This document shows positions 1 through 11,838 of a DNA stretch of 64,000 bases, piece by piece; positions within the stretch are counted from its first letter, which is position 1; every line of letters starts with the position of its first letter. The position numbers and the translations under genes are program-made. Source of the DNA: Clitoria ternatea (Eukaryota; Streptophyta; Magnoliopsida; Fabales; Fabaceae); assembly GCA_037962975.1 (NCBI GenBank), contig CM075675.1, positions 105,003,218 through 105,067,217 on the forward strand. The letters run 5' to 3'. A model generated the notes under the pieces. The model was not told the DNA's origin and did not search any database. It saw nothing but the letters and a program-made list of their open reading frames with translations.

Positions 1-919
1 TGAAAGTGTTGTATTATTGTCCTAGCTTCAGATCAAGAGTGAAATTAATGGAGAAAGTGAAATAAAATAAGAGAGAGACTTCACTAACTTTAGCTTGTTC
101 TAAGAATTCAGACTTGGGAACAAGATGTAGTGTTGATTTAATGATGTAAATGACAAGTGGGGGACAAGATTTTCATAATGGGATTGTAGTGGGATGTTAG
201 GTGCATGAATTATGGTGATAATGGAGGTTTTAGGTGAGAAAAATGAGCTGGATTGTTAACCATTTCCGCAGCCTACATAATGTAGTTTGTTTGATTGAAG
301 TAAATATCAATTCTGACACTGTTTTGGTATTTTAGGCATATCTCTCTCATATCTTAATGGAGTTTAACAAATGTGGTCTTGTTGGAAAGCTAAGACAACG
401 AGAAACAACTTTGTAGTTTACAACTTTTTCAAATTCGGACTCTAACAAGGTATTACAATATGTACAAGATGATATGATTGAAATAAAATATCAATTCTGA
501 CACTGTTTCGGTATTTTGGACATATCTCTCTCATATCTTAATGGAATTTAACAAATTTGGTCTTGTTGGAAAGATAAGAAAAAGAGGAAAAACTTTGTAG
601 TTGGACACATTTCCATATTCGGACTCTAACTAACAATTGAAATGTGTACAAGATGACGCATTTTGAGTGGAGTATGTGGCAATTTGATGAGAGTAATTGG
701 AAAAGCCAAGGAAATTAATAACTAAGGAAATAGGTAATAAATTATTTGATTAACTTTTACCAAAGGTATAAAGTTAAAATTATTTACCATGGTAAAAGGT
801 TAAATTGAAGATGTTGTCCTAACCAAAAATTTATGTAGAAAGTTGAGATAAAATGGATAATATCATTGATGGTCTAAATCAAAATGATTATACATGAGAA
901 TAAAATTTTTAGGATGTTA
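1..919 (-). mobile_element. LTR-like terminal segment of an unidentified LTR retrotransposon (partial)
   Basis: Read on the minus strand, the segment begins at about 919 with TGTAACATCC, the usual start of many plant Ty3 LTRs. It runs towards lower coordinates and leaves the window. It follows the RNase H scrap at 917-1381 directly. After the first ten bases it does not resemble the LTR at 3401-5295, so it is probably a different family. It has no coding capacity and contains the direct duplication listed separately. The other end, primer site and target duplication are not visible, so the assignment rests on the terminal sequence and position. Confidence 0.4.
290..631. repeat. Direct duplication of a ~155-bp unit (two copies)
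   Basis: The stretch at about 290-446 is repeated at about 476-631. Both copies carry 'ATATCAATTCTGACACTGTT', the string 'CATATCTCTCTCATATC', and end in 'TTCGGACTCTAAC'. They differ by scattered substitutions. The period is about 186 bp. This looks like an internal duplication of an LTR. Confidence 0.8.
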
Positions 920-1381
920 CAAGTAAGCCACGTGTAATACCTTCCTGCTTAGTGCATCCGCTACAACGTTTGCTTTGCCCGGGTGATACTTTAAATCGAA
1001 GTCGTAATCCTTCAGATACTCCATCCATCTCCTTTGTCTCATATTTAGCTCCTTTTGATCAAATAAATACTTTAAACTCTTGTGGTCACTAAATACTACA
1101 AAGCGAGCTCCATACAGGTAATGGCGCCAAATCTTCAGTGCGTACACTACTGCTGCGAGTTCCAGGTCATGGGTCGGGTAATTCTCCTCATGTGGCCTCA
1201 ATTGCCTTGAAGCATAGGCAATTGCTCGATCCGATTGCATCAACACACACCCCAATCCAAATTTGGATGCATCACAATATACTACAAACTCCTTCATCAT
1301 ATTAAGTAGTGTAAGTACCAGTGCAGAAGTCAAGCATTGCTTCACAGTTTGGAAACCTAATTCGCATTTTCTCGGCCACAC
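917..1381 (-). pseudogene. Ty3-type RNase H fragment of pol
   Basis: The 154-residue frame matches the Ty3 RNase H domain that follows reverse transcriptase. It contains VYCDASKFGLGCVLMQ with the first catalytic Asp, YASRQLRPHEENYPTHDLEL with the Glu region, FSDHKSLKYLF with an Asp, and the terminal GKANVVADALSRK. The style is that of Tekay/Del or a related chromovirus, like the intact domain at 42240-42740. Nothing upstream encodes reverse transcriptase, and the frame ends at the LTR-like start at 919. It is an isolated scrap. Confidence 0.9.
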
Positions 1382-2917
1382 AACCGGACTCTCCTTTGGT
1401 TTATCTTATTTCCTTAATTCCTATCGATACTTCATCAATTCCTCACTAAGTGTACCTTAGGAGGGACTCGAGCTATCCAATTTCCTTTTAAGGTCCTCTT
1501 TTCTTTAAAAGAAATCTAGCAATAATTCACAATAACTACCACGCCACAATATTTACTTTTCTATACTCATTATTCGTCAGTTACCAAACCTCATCTCTAT
1601 TTGTTCCTCATTTCTAATCATTTACTAATTTCAGAAATACGAACCATACATTTCTCTTTTCTAAATCTGATCACTCAAGATTGGCTACAACATGTTTGTC
1701 TCCTCGACTCCACACGACCTCAACTACCAGTGCAACTACCTGAGGTGATCAGTCTCAGGGGTTCAACACTCTGTAGTTAAATCATGTGAAAGTCGGGTAT
1801 ACAATTCAACTATTTACATCATAATTCATTTCCCTATGTCTATTGGCACCTCTATATTGAATTAGTGTTAAAAGGAACCCACGGTGGCCAGCCGCTATGA
1901 CTCCCATGTAACACTAATATCAATGTAAAGCCCAAACGACTAGGTAAAACTTCTCTTCATTCTTATTATCTATCTGCTTAATTACCTTTTAATCACATCC
2001 TTTTAGTGTCATCCAATCTCTACTTCTCTTATCATATACGTAACAGTCCGGTGTACATATACTTCACTTGACCATCATTCATATGATACATCCTCCTAGT
2101 CCTTTCCTGAGTAAAATATCGCCTCACCAATTATATCACTGAAAATTATTACTAGCCACTCCTCTTCTATTACCTTCAACTTGTACAGGTATTCTTACAC
2201 CGTCATTCATCAATTACTCATAATTTCTCTTAATATCCATTAATCAATCGTCTAACAATAGGAATATGACATACCTATAGCACTTAATTAAATCTGCTTC
2301 ATAAAAACAGTATAGGAGGTTCACCCCCCCTAAAAAGTTAACCTTACGACAACGTTGCTAATTCTCATTACATCATCATTCATCCATTCAATCCTCTATC
2401 CTCCAACATCATAAAATCAACATTCTTTAATCACAAGTACCATTGCACCTAATCTCTTAAACTACGTCCAACCATCATTTCTTGATTTATTCATAAACTC
2501 CTTCTATTTACTCATATCATCAATGGTTCTCTAACTTTAAACTCAATACGAGACAGTTTATTACTACAATTCATTCCTTCATCCTGAGGATTTTTCATAT
2601 TGTCCATCAAGTAGATTCAACACCAAAAATGAGCAACTAACATTTATCATTGTTCATACAAGGTAGAAGGACATAGGGAATTCACCCTTCCTAAAAATAA
2701 TCGTATTAGAGAATTCATCAACTTATTTTATTCTATGCATTGTCAAACTTCAGTATTCAAACAAACTTATAGCTACCAACACACTTACTATTCTCATTTC
2801 ACTACGAGATTTAACCTTTATGAGCTATACCCATTTGTAGATGTTCACTTCAATACGCACATATACACACATACATATATATATGCTTACTTTAAATATC
2901 ATTTCCAATTCAATCTG
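1382..2917. other. 1.5-kb region without recognisable genes inside the broken Ty3 element
   Basis: No frame of recognisable protein is present on either strand where most of gag, protease and reverse transcriptase should lie. On the plus strand the DNA is rich in C, T and A and poor in G. A (TA/CA)n tract lies at about 2858-2885. It could be a deletion filled by unrelated sequence or a highly decayed insertion. Confidence 0.5.
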
Positions 2918-3174
2918 TCATTCATGTGCTTCATCTCTTAGTTGGTAAGTAGCAGATAGAACCTTTTGCTCTTCAGAGCACTCAAAATATTCAAAAGCCT
3001 GTTCAATATCCCTAATCCAGATATATGCCCAGTCATAGTCATGTCCCCCTTGTAAGTCGGAGGATTCCTTTTCAGGAATTTATCCAGAGTGGGACCGGAT
3101 TCGGTCCTACTCATCAGCTGAGTAAATCTAGAGAAGAAATCATCTCTTCCCCCAGAACTGGTCTCTCCGGCCAT
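2918..3174 (-). pseudogene. Ty3 gag N-terminal fragment
   Basis: The frame starts at the ATG at 3172-3174 (MAGETSSGG...) and has FLKRNPPTYKG, the region just before the first conserved gag block of Tekay/Del elements. After KG the conserved gag residues continue in the neighbouring frame, so one base has been lost. An in-frame TGA at 2918-2920 stands where a Trp is expected, and homology then stops. It sits about 200 bases inside the primer site, as expected for the start of gag. Confidence 0.8.
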
Positions 3175-3386
3175 TATAATTCTACAATGAGCAAACACAT
3201 CACTATTAATAACCAAGATTAGCCAGGGGATTGTAAACTTACCTTATATTCATAGACTACAACGCCAGTGGAGTGCCAAGGGAACGGTGCCAGACACACG
3301 TAATCTTAACACAACAAAATGCAATCAACTTTCATAAAATTACCACAATCATTAGATCGGCCCACACACCGGCTCTAGAAAGAACC

Positions 3387-3398
3387 GCTCTGATACCA
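3387..3398 (-). other. Primer-binding site, initiator tRNA-Met type
   Basis: The minus strand reads TGGTATCAGAGC, the standard plant iMet primer-binding core. It lies two bases inside the end of the LTR at 3401-5295, which fixes the element's orientation. Confidence 0.85.
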
Positions 3399-3400
3399 AG

Positions 3401-5295
3401 TGTAACGTCCTAGACTATTTTTACATTTATTTTTATTCAAACTATTACATTTTACAATAAATTTTTCCTTTTCTTAAAAATTAATTGATATTTAGAGAAA
3501 AACAATTTTAATTAAACACAGCGGATGAGAGAAAGGGAAATCAGGGCGTCTCGCTTGAGCGAGGCCCTTACTCGTCTAAGCGAGATTCCGGACTCTCACG
3601 TAGACGAGGTGCTATTCGTTGAACGAACACCTTTCTCACATCGGATTAAACAGACATGCAACCGGTCTCACAAAATTCACTCTCACAAACGGTCTAGTGA
3701 ACCCAAGAATTTACCATAAAAACATATGTACATAACAGTAATATATTTTTGAAATATATTTTTCATTCAATTCGGTCTGTATTACATACACTAGTAACTA
3801 TAATAAGAAGTTTTTACACACAAGTAAGACTCTATAAAGAGTCACTCAAATTCATCCGACCCTGACACCATTCTTCCCCCTTGGCCCAGCTCCACGGCTT
3901 CATCCCCCTCCCAGCCTCTGGTTACTAAAAAAAAATGCAAGGGTGAGTGTTTGACATAATAATTAATTTAGAACGGATCTTAACAAATACACATGCATAT
4001 CTATACATATACATCAAGCATTACCCATAAATAAACATACTGAAACACAGAGTATTTCATGCAGTCACCGTAGTAAACCAACTACACAATTCTATCCATT
4101 TACTCACATTCATCGCATTCTTTACATACATCACATTCATTACATACATCATGATCACAACTGACTCTCATATAATCTAACTCCTAGTATCCGGATACTA
4201 AAGGATTGGCCTTCAGCTGGGGGTCCTACTTGACACCCCGTGAACCCTGCTTGGTTCACTGAGTCCTGCTTGACTCTCCACCTCGACCACTGGGTAGCTC
4301 AACTGGGCACAAAAACCACGGGAGCCGGAAATGAGGGGCTATCATATACCGTCGGCCATCCCATACCACGTAATCATTCAACAATTTACCTTTCTCACAA
4401 TAATATCAATTTCTCATCAATCGGGTAGCCTGCTTGCTAACCCAACGTCACATAACACTGATCATTTCTCATTAGATATCAATTTTCTCATCCCTCGGGT
4501 AGCCTGCTTGCTAACCCGGAGTTGCATAACACTGATTACGTCAATATTAAATATTTCAAGATCATGCATGATAACTCAACCACACACCCAATTCTCAACT
4601 CATCAATGTACACTATCACAAATGCACAAGTATAAACACACAATTACGTTTAACAATATTTTCCCTTAGTCTGTTTACGTTACCTTAAAGATCTGAATAA
4701 GAAGTAAGTCCTATTCTAATTAATTATAACCCGAACACCCCCTTACTCTGATTCCACGCTTCGATGATCTGTTCTTTGTGTTGATTCTTTCCTCCGAGCA
4801 CTGGTTTCGCAGTCTCAACTCCTTCACTCAGTCTTCCCTGCTTAGCCTACTACCTACGGATCATGAATTACAGCTTCATCACTTCAACGTCCAAGTGGCC
4901 ATAATCCTCCAATAATTCGCAAGAGTATAGGTCCGATATAAATATCGGCTCCGCCGTCCATACTTAATGTTCATACTTCGGAAATCCGAGCTACAACCTG
5001 AGAGATCGGATACTTTATTTGTGCTCACCTCTTGATTACTTATATCCATTGTCTCCATCATTACGAGGTTAATCCGGTATGTGACCCCGTGTGAGGCGCT
5101 CTCCCCACAACGGTGGGACCAAACCGCCTAGCCCTGCCCGCTCTTCCTTACTCGTCCGATCTTCAGCTTTGCCTGTCCGCGCTTCTGAGACCGATCTCGA
5201 CACCGGCTCAAACAGAATAAACACTAAATAGAATTTCTAAACATTCACTAACATTTCCCATTTCATAATTTTCATTAAAATATCAGGGATGTTAC
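3401..5295 (-). mobile_element. 5' LTR (about 1.9 kb) of the broken minus-strand Ty3 element
   Basis: On the minus strand it opens at 5295 with TGTAACATCC and closes at 3401 with GGACGTTACA, followed by the iMet primer site. Short inverted ends TGTAAC..GTTACA fit an LTR. It inserted 40-odd bases downstream of the pol stop of the older Tat element, which is therefore truncated here. There is no convincing coding capacity; small frames inside it are chance. The matching 3' LTR is not seen in the window. Confidence 0.75.
4422..4545. repeat. Tandem duplication of a ~75-bp unit within the LTR
   Basis: 'CGGGTAGCCTGCTTGCTAAC' followed by CATAACACTGAT occurs twice in direct orientation, near 4422 and 4497. 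Shorter CCTGCTTG motifs also occur just upstream (about 4247-4275). It is an LTR-internal repeat. Confidence 0.7.
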
Positions 5296-5336
5296 AAAAC
5301 TCAAGTAAGGAAAAAGAGTACATGCCGTCTTACCAA

Positions 5337-6533
5337 CTAGCTGTAATAAATACGTAAGTTCTGAGTGTTCCACTTGTTGCGAATCGGGGTTCCATCGAGC
5401 TCCTCAAGCCGGTATGATCCCTTTCCAGTCACCTCAGAAACTCTATAAGGGCCTTCCCATGTCGGTTCTAGCTTCCCTTGATAAGCGAATTTATTCCCCA
5501 CACTCGCCTTCCTCAAAACAAGATCTCCAGTGTTAAATGCTCTGTGTTGAACATGCTTGTTGTACCGGAGAGCTGCCTTCGCCTTTATTGCCTGGTCTCT
5601 AATAAAAGCCTCTTCCCTTAGTTCATGGAGAACGTCCAGCTCTAATGCCAGATTGGTGTTATTGTCTTCAGCTGAAAAATATTCCACTCGGGCCGATCTG
5701 GTTTGTAGCTCCACGGGGATCATTGCCTCAACCCCATAAGTCAGCCGATATGGGGATTCATTAGTGGAAGAGTGTGGTGTAGTACGATATGCCCACAGAA
5801 CATCGCATAGCTGATCAGTCCAACCTCCCTTTGCTTCTCCGAGGCGCTTCTTCAACCCTTTTAATACTTCTCGATTAGCCACCTCTGCTTGGCCGTTTGT
5901 CTGGGGGTGCTCAACAGACGAGAAAATTTGGACTATCCCCAGTCCTTTGAGTAAGTCTGTGAACTTCTTATCTGTGAACTGGGTGCCATTGTCAGTCACA
6001 ATCCGCCCCGGGACACCGAATCGGGCTATGATGTTTTCATATACAAAGCGCCTTGTCCGCGCAGAAGTGATATGCACTACTGGCTCAGCCTCTATCCACT
6101 TAGTGAAGTAGTCTACCCCCACAATCAAATATTTAATACCTCCTGGAGCGGTTGGGAATGGGCCTCGGATATCAAGGCCCCACTGATAGAACGGCCATGG
6201 CATAACGGATGAAGAGAGTTCTTGGGCCGGTGTGTGATGGAGATTGGAGAATCTTTGGCAAGCATCACATTTCCTCACGAAGTCAGCTGAGTCTTGCTTC
6301 ACTATGGGCCACCAATATCCAGCCTTGAGGACTTTTCTCATTAAACTCCTACCTCCGGCATGGTGCCCACACTGCCCCTCATGTACTTCCTCCAACACTC
6401 CTTGTATTTCGTCTTCTCTCAAGCAAAGGAGATACGGGACTGAGAAACCTCTCTTGTATAGAACACCGTCAACCATAGTGAAGTATGGCAGTTCCCTTTT
6501 CACTCGTCTCCTTTCTTTCTCATCGGTGGGAAG
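5337..6533 (-). pseudogene. Tat integrase domain (broken pol, C-terminal part)
   Basis: The frame of 388 residues from 6503 carries the HHCC zinc region (GHHAGGRSLMRK...CDACQRF). The DDE core follows: GLDIRGPF with the first Asp, IVTDNGTQF with the second, and EHPQTNGQAEVANREV with the Glu. A C-terminal domain with LRKASVGNKFAYQGKL closes it and the frame ends in NLRIYYS. The integrase itself is open. It is separated from the preceding RNase H only by an in-frame TAA at 6534-6536. Confidence 0.9.
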
Positions 6534-7270
6534 TTATCCGTCCGCCAGATAACGGATGTAGGGGACGACCCAAGAATTCTCATAAGGATAATTGACCATT
6601 ATAGCATTGAGAGATGGGAACAGAGGTATACTAGGTGATGTCAACGTGCTCTGGACCACTGTCATTGTGCTACCAGGCTGTTTTGTACTTGCAAGCCTCG
6701 ATAAGATGTCCGCTCTAGTATTTTCCTCTCTTGGTACATGCTTGAATTCTAGCACATCGAATCTCCCCTTCAATTCATTCACACAATTCAAGTATAATTG
6801 AAGTTGTGGCTCTCGGACTTGATATTCTCCTTGGATTTGTGAAATCACCAACTGTGAATCGCTGCACAATGTAACTGCTGACGCTCCGATGTCGATCGCC
6901 GCTCGGAGGTCGGCCAAGCATGCCTCATACTCAGCTTGATTATTGGAGGTCTTAAAATTGAATCGGAGGGAAATCTCCAAGTGTACACCGTCATCACTTT
7001 CCACCATGACGCCGGCTCCACAGACTTTACTGTTTGACGACCCATCAACATAAATGGTCCAATGCGCTCGAGGTGTATCTGGATCCGACCCTGTCATTTC
7101 CACCACGAAATCCGCCAGAACTTGAGCTTTAATAGCTCCTCGAGGCTCATAAGAAATTTCGAACTCAGAAAGCTCGATGGACCATTTGATCATCCTTCTA
7201 GCAAGATCTAGTTTACTAAGCACTAAACGGAGAGGCAGATCCGTTCTCACCAATACTGGATGCAGTGAAA
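6534..7270 (-). pseudogene. Tat second RNase H (archaeal-type) domain, broken pol
   Basis: It contains WTIYVDGSSNSK (first Asp), NNQAEYEACLADLRAAI (Glu), LCSDSQLVISQI (Asp) and REENTRADILSRLAS (final Asp). This is the full catalytic set of the extra RNase H typical of Tat elements. Upstream, a frameshift near 7268 separates it from the first RNase H. Downstream the frame is closed by TAA at 6534-6536. Confidence 0.88.
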
Positions 7271-8512
7271 ATACGGCCTCAATCGTCGTGAAGCCCACAT
7301 CACCGCTAGAGCATCCTTCTCTATCTTCTGATATCTACCTTCATCCCCTTGGAATGTCTTGCTGGTGAAATACACCGGTCTCTGTCCCTCTGAAGTTTCT
7401 TTGACAAGAGCCACGCCTAGGGCTTCATCAGAAATTGCCAAATACAGGATTAGAGTCTCACCAGGGTCAGGCTTTACCAGTATCGACAGACTTGAAAGCA
7501 TGGCCTTAAGCTGCTGGAAAGCTTGCTCTTGCTCTTCTCCCCATTCGAAACTCTTGTGCTTCTTCAACGCCTTATACAGAGGGAGGGATCTATGTGCCAT
7601 CTTGGGCATGAATCGAGCTAGAGCGGCCACCTTCCTATTCAACGATTGTACCTCCCTTAAGCTCTTAGGGCTTTACATATCCAGAATTGCCTGACATTTT
7701 CCAGGGTTGGCCTCAATACCCCGCTGGGTCAACATGAAACCCAAAAACTTCCCAGCCAGGACTGCAAAGGTGCACTTCAATGGGTTCAGCCTCATGTTGT
7801 ACTGTCGCAGCCGAATAAACACTTGGTGTAAATCTTCAATATGGTCTCCTCCAGCGGGAGTTTTCGCGATGATGTCATCGATATACACCTCTACCAGCTT
7901 GGTGTACATGCCTTCGAACACTTTGTTGATCATGCGCTGGTAGGTAGCACCGGCGTTCTTCAATCCAAACGGCATGACGGTGTAGCAAAAAACACCATGG
8001 TCATTGACAAAGGCCGTCTTTTCTTGATCTCCTTCCCACATCGGAATCTGATTGTACCCTGAATAAGCATCCATAAAACTGAGATACTGATAACCAGATG
8101 AGTCATCTACCATACGATCAATGTTTGGGAGAGGATATGGATCCTTGGGGCAACATCGATTAAGGTCCATGTAATCCGTACACATCCTCCACTTGTCATT
8201 GGCTTTTTGCACCATAACAACGTTGGAAAGCCAAGATGAATAGCGAATCTCCTTTATAAAACCAGCTTTCAACAACTCCTCAGTTTGTTCACACGCTGCT
8301 TTCTGCTTTTCCGGTCCCAACCTCCTCTTTTTCTGGGCCACCGGTCTCGTTTCTGGGTACACAGCGAGTTTGTGGCAACAGAAATCAGGATCCATCCCAG
8401 GCATGTCTGCTGCAGTCCATGCAAAAAGGTCTTTAAACTCCTGTAAGAGAGCCAACAAACATTGCTCCATGCCAGCCTCCAGATTATCATTAATGTGCGT
8501 GACCTTCTCTGG
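7271..8512 (-). pseudogene. Tat reverse transcriptase and first RNase H, broken pol
   Basis: The reverse transcriptase has KWRMCTDYMDLNRCCPKD, FMDAYSGYNQI, MPFGLKNAGATYQRMI and the catalytic VEVYIDDII. Here the Trp before RMC is present, unlike in the young copy. A TAA at 7673-7675 interrupts the frame after the thumb region. The connection and degenerate RNase H (LILYLAISDEALGVALVKE) follow to about 7271. The upstream boundary is a one-base deletion near 8511 relative to the sister element. Confidence 0.9.
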
Positions 8513-9342
8513 GAATCTCCTAAGATGACATCCCTGGAACCACCATCCGGTGTGGGCTTTGAGGGGTTAAGAGGGTCGATCTTCAATTCCGCCCTGGGAT
8601 CCAAGTCAATGAGACTGATAGACCCAGCTGCTGTTCCTCTGTCACTCAGCTTCCTCTTCTTATTAAACGCTTCCAGTTTGACCATGTTGAGGCTCAAGTT
8701 ATAACAGTATCGAGCCATCTCCTGATCTCCACGGAGGGAGGACACACTGTTGTCCTTGTCAATGAATTTGATTAAGAGGTGAGGAGTGGACACAATTGCT
8801 TCCATTGCGTTCAGGGTAGGGCGGCCTATGATTCCGTTGTAAGGGGATTCCACATTGATCACCAGGATTCTCGATTTCACCGTTCTCGTACCAGGCTCAC
8901 CTTCAAAAGAAATGAGGGTATCAAGATACCCTATAGTGTGTTGCTTTGCCCCATTAAACGCCGTGAGTTCTTACGTATACGGTTGCAGATTTGCATCATT
9001 AAAACCCATTCTTTTGAAACAGTTATAAAAAATTACATCGCAAGAACTTCCCTGATCGACGAGGATCCTCTTCAAATCCTTATTAGCAATGACAGCAATG
9101 ATCACCACTGCGTCGTCTCTTCCTGGGATCATCAGGCCGAAGTCATCATCAGTGAACGACACCACTGGGGCTGCCACACCATCCCTGAAAGGAAGGTTAT
9201 CTCTAGGTTTGCCCTGTACTGACAAAATCATCCGATGGTGATTTTTCCTGGCAGTGATCGATGCTCCTCCTCCTGCAAACCCTCCAGCAATCATCTCGAT
9301 CACTCCACGCCTTCCTTGCCTCTACTGTTGAGGCATGTTATC
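8513..9342 (-). pseudogene. Tat protease region, broken gag-pol
   Basis: The conserved block IEMIAGGFAGGGASITARK and the aspartic protease motif LVDQGSSCDVIFYNCF are present, with Gln where retroviral proteases usually have Thr or Ser; the sister element has the same DQG. TAG at 9322-9324 and TAA at 8971-8973 break the frame, and a frameshift near 8511 ends it. IIGRPTLNAMEAIVS marks the C-terminal part of the protease fold. Confidence 0.85.
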
Positions 9343-10797
9343 TTACTGAGCTCCTCCAGCAGTCACCACTCCCTTCTGTTTCTCAGCTGCAGTAAACCTT
9401 CTAACTGGGTTGCGGCTATTATCACCCTCATCATCTGGGTCTCTCCCTCTCTTGTCCGTCCTGTCAGGCTCCTCTAGGGATCTTTCTCTGAACAGATATT
9501 GCTTCAGCTTTCCCTCTCTAATGAGGGTCTCCATAGTATTTTTCAACGCTTTGCACTCGTCTGTATGGTGACCCTCCTGTTCATGAAAGGCATAATATTT
9601 ACGTGGGTTCCTAGGTCTTTTCACTGGGGGTGGCTTCCTGATCCCAAAGACACTAAGTGTTGGCCAACCAACTTCCCTTAAAATTTATGAATGCCTGGCA
9701 TTCAGAGGAGCATAGTTGCTAAAAGATGAGACGCGCCTGTCTCGTTGATGAGGTCGAGTGCTTGCAAAATCTTCTCTAAAGGCATGCTTTTCTGGTCTCA
9801 CTTTCTCCTTATCCCTCCGTGGCTGCTGAGGGGGCACTGGTGGCTTCATTCTATCTGTTGTAGCCTCCAAGTGCATTTCTATACCAACGTATTTGGAGGC
9901 TTTCCTTCGAAACTCCTCAAAGGTTGTTGGGGGGCTCTTTGCCAAAGATAGGGCAAAAGCAGAACCAGGTTGTAAAGCCTCCACCACAATATAGAGCTAT
10001 ATGGCCTCCGTGAGGTTAGGGACCAACGCAATCTCCTTGTAGAATCTCTTCAGAAACTCCTTGAGAGTTTCAGTCTCTCCTTGCCTTATCTGTGCCAAGG
10101 TGTGAGAAGTCCTTGGGATATCCCTAGAAATGACGAAATGACTTTCGAACACAGCTACCATCTCCTCCCAGGAATGTATGGACCCTGAGGGTAAACTCTT
10201 GAACCAGCTAAGAGCCTCCTCCGCCAGTGTTCTTGGGAACATTCGACACATGACGTCTTCATCAGCTCCCAGATACATGGCCTCATACACGTAAGCATCA
10301 AGGTACTTAGTGGGATCAGTTTCTCCATTGTATTTTCTGATCGACAGTGGCTGAGTTGTCTGCAAGTGCTTGGGGATGACAACACTCATGAGTCTCCTTG
10401 AGAAAGGAACACTGAGCCTATAAGTTTCGGAGGTCACCACTGCTTGCTCCTTCCTCCTGGTACTGACTCTATCACCAGAGTCCTGCGTCTGCTCCCTCTC
10501 CTCGTACGTAGGGATTTTTGAGTATTGGAGGGTCGTAGATCTTTCCCTCATGGATGCATGGTGAGCACCTTCTGCATGGGACGTCACCCTGTCCCCAGCT
10601 CCTCTCTTCTCACACTTTAGCTCCATCAGCTCCTCCCTGAGTTGCCTAATAACCTTATCCCGAGGGTAAGGGGCAGCCACTGGTACCATCCTTATGGTGT
10701 TGGTGACAGGAGATTCAAAAACGAGCCTCCTTCCAGCTTGCTGGTGGGTTACATCCTCCACGTGACCATCAACGAAATCACGTTCATCGCCTTCCAT
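9343..10797 (-). pseudogene. Tat gag, broken
   Basis: The start at 10797 (MEGDERDF) lies about 50 bases inside the primer-site region, matching the sister element. The capsid-like block runs from FSRRLMSVVIPKHLQTTQPLSI to LKEFLKRFYKEIALVPNLTEAI. A knuckle-like motif YYAFHEQEGHHTDEC lies near 9590. Nonsense codons stand at 9997-9999 (TAG), 9685-9687 (TAA) and 9343-9345 (TAA), all in the ancestral frame. Confidence 0.88.
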
Positions 10798-11185
10798 TTT
10801 GAGCTACCAAACTTTTACGAAAGGTGGGAATAACTCTAACAGGTCCCACTGGGCGTGCAAATGAACTGGTTTGAACCAGGGTCTAGGATCCAGTGTGGGA
10901 CCAACCATAAGAATACAAGTGTATGGAAATTTTATGGTTTATACACCGGTACAGTGGGTATCCGGTGTTGTAATCCGGCCTCTCAGTGGGAGAAACCGGC
11001 CTTGTTGTCCTGGAAATCCTACACACCAGAGATTCGCGTTGAAGGGGAGCGAAAGGTGGTGCCACCTGCGAAGATTCTCCGACGCTCAAGTTAGAAGGGT
11101 GTATGAAACTCAGTAAACACTTAAGCAATACAATAGTAAGAGTGTAAGATAGAACAACGTAACCTTGCATGTGTATTGGAAAATG

Positions 11186-11195
11186 CTATTTATAG
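11186..11195 (-). promoter_or_regulatory. TATA box in the LTR of the older Tat element
   Basis: The minus strand reads CTATAAATAG about 325 bases before the LTR end, a good plant TATA element and probably the former U3 promoter. Confidence 0.6.
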
Positions 11196-11418
11196 TCGAA
11201 CGTAGGAAATGAATCGTTGGGTGCAAGTGGGTCCCTTGCTTCTGATAGCGTGTAGAGTATGTCAATTAATTTGGCTCAGTGCTCAGAGTGTGTCAAGGGG
11301 TAGGTCAATTATCAGAGTACGATCCTGTGATAGGGATGGAGGATAATCACCTTTTCACGTATTTCGCTGACAATTATACTTACTCTCTGAGATAGTCGAC
11401 ATAGACACATTCCGCTAT

Positions 11419-11423
11419 ACAGG
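11419..11423. repeat. Target site duplication, left copy (ACAGG)
   Basis: ACAGG directly precedes the left LTR and recurs at 27732-27736 directly after the right LTR. Five bases is the standard for Ty3 integrases. Confidence 0.93.
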
Positions 11424-11721
11424 TGATCCGGTCTCAATACCGGTATCCGATCTTCTATACATATTTCAACGTCTTTGATAAGACATCTACGTGTAACCGG
11501 TGTCATCGGTATACATCCGGACTGTAATTCCGTATCAGGCGTTCTCCCTATACCGGTTGTTCAGGATAACACCATGACACCGGACAACACACACGACACT
11601 GCAAAAGACAAGGATTGTTGCTACAGGGATCGATCAATAATTCCCTGCACTACGAGCCAAATTCTGCTCACGGGAATGGTCAACTTGTTCCCTAATCCTA
11701 GTCTACATTCTCTATGCTCAA

Positions 11722-11729
11722 TATAAAAT
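11722..11729 (+). promoter_or_regulatory. TATA box of the Tat LTR promoter
   Basis: TATAAAAT about 300 bases into the LTR is the only strong plus-strand TATA element there. Transcription would start some 30 bases later and produce the genomic RNA. The right LTR has the same box at 27298-27305. Confidence 0.65.
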
Positions 11730-11783
11730 AGCCACTTGACCCAATCATGCAGGTAAGTGCGCAATATAATAATGCTAATGGGA

Positions 11784-11803
11784 GTTGGTGGTTCCCCACC
11801 AAC
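11784..11803 (+). other. LTR hairpin 1 (8-bp perfect stem, TTCC loop)
   Basis: GTTGGTGG at 11784-11791 pairs with CCACCAAC at 11796-11803 around TTCC. It lies about 60 bases after the TATA box, so would be near the 5' end of the transcript. It is duplicated in the right LTR at 27360-27379. Confidence 0.75.
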
Positions 11804-11838
11804 GAGTCCTCGTTAATCGAGCCAATCAGGTATATGAA

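Larger units (their letters stand above)
5296..10861 (-). mobile_element. Decayed Tat-lineage Ty3 retrotransposon, internal region (gag to integrase)
   Basis: Domains in minus-strand order are gag, protease, reverse transcriptase, RNase H, a second (archaeal-type) RNase H, and integrase. The second RNase H places it in the Tat lineage. It is a relative of the young element at 12221-17692, and their proteins align throughout. I count at least seven nonsense codons and two frameshifts (listed with the parts below). Its 3' portion is lost where the LTR at 3401-5295 inserted. Its 5' LTR (10862-11423 plus 27737-27988) is split by the young element. It is therefore the older host of a nested insertion. 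Confidence 0.92.
10862..11423 (-). mobile_element. Proximal part of the split 5' LTR of the older Tat element
   Basis: On the minus strand this part ends at 10862 with ..CCAGTTCA, followed by TTTGCACGCCCAGTGGGACC. That corresponds to the primer region after the young element's LTR (TTGGCACGCCCCGTGGGAC). At 11423 it is interrupted by the young element and resumes at 27737. A TATA box, CTATAAATAG, lies at 11186-11195 on the minus strand. Joined, the LTR is about 814 bp. Confidence 0.85.

Noticed and set aside
11475..11726. An 83-residue frame in the Tat LTR (identical copy at 27051-27302)
   Set aside because: The identity only reflects identical LTRs. It overlaps the promoter and has no recognisable motif.
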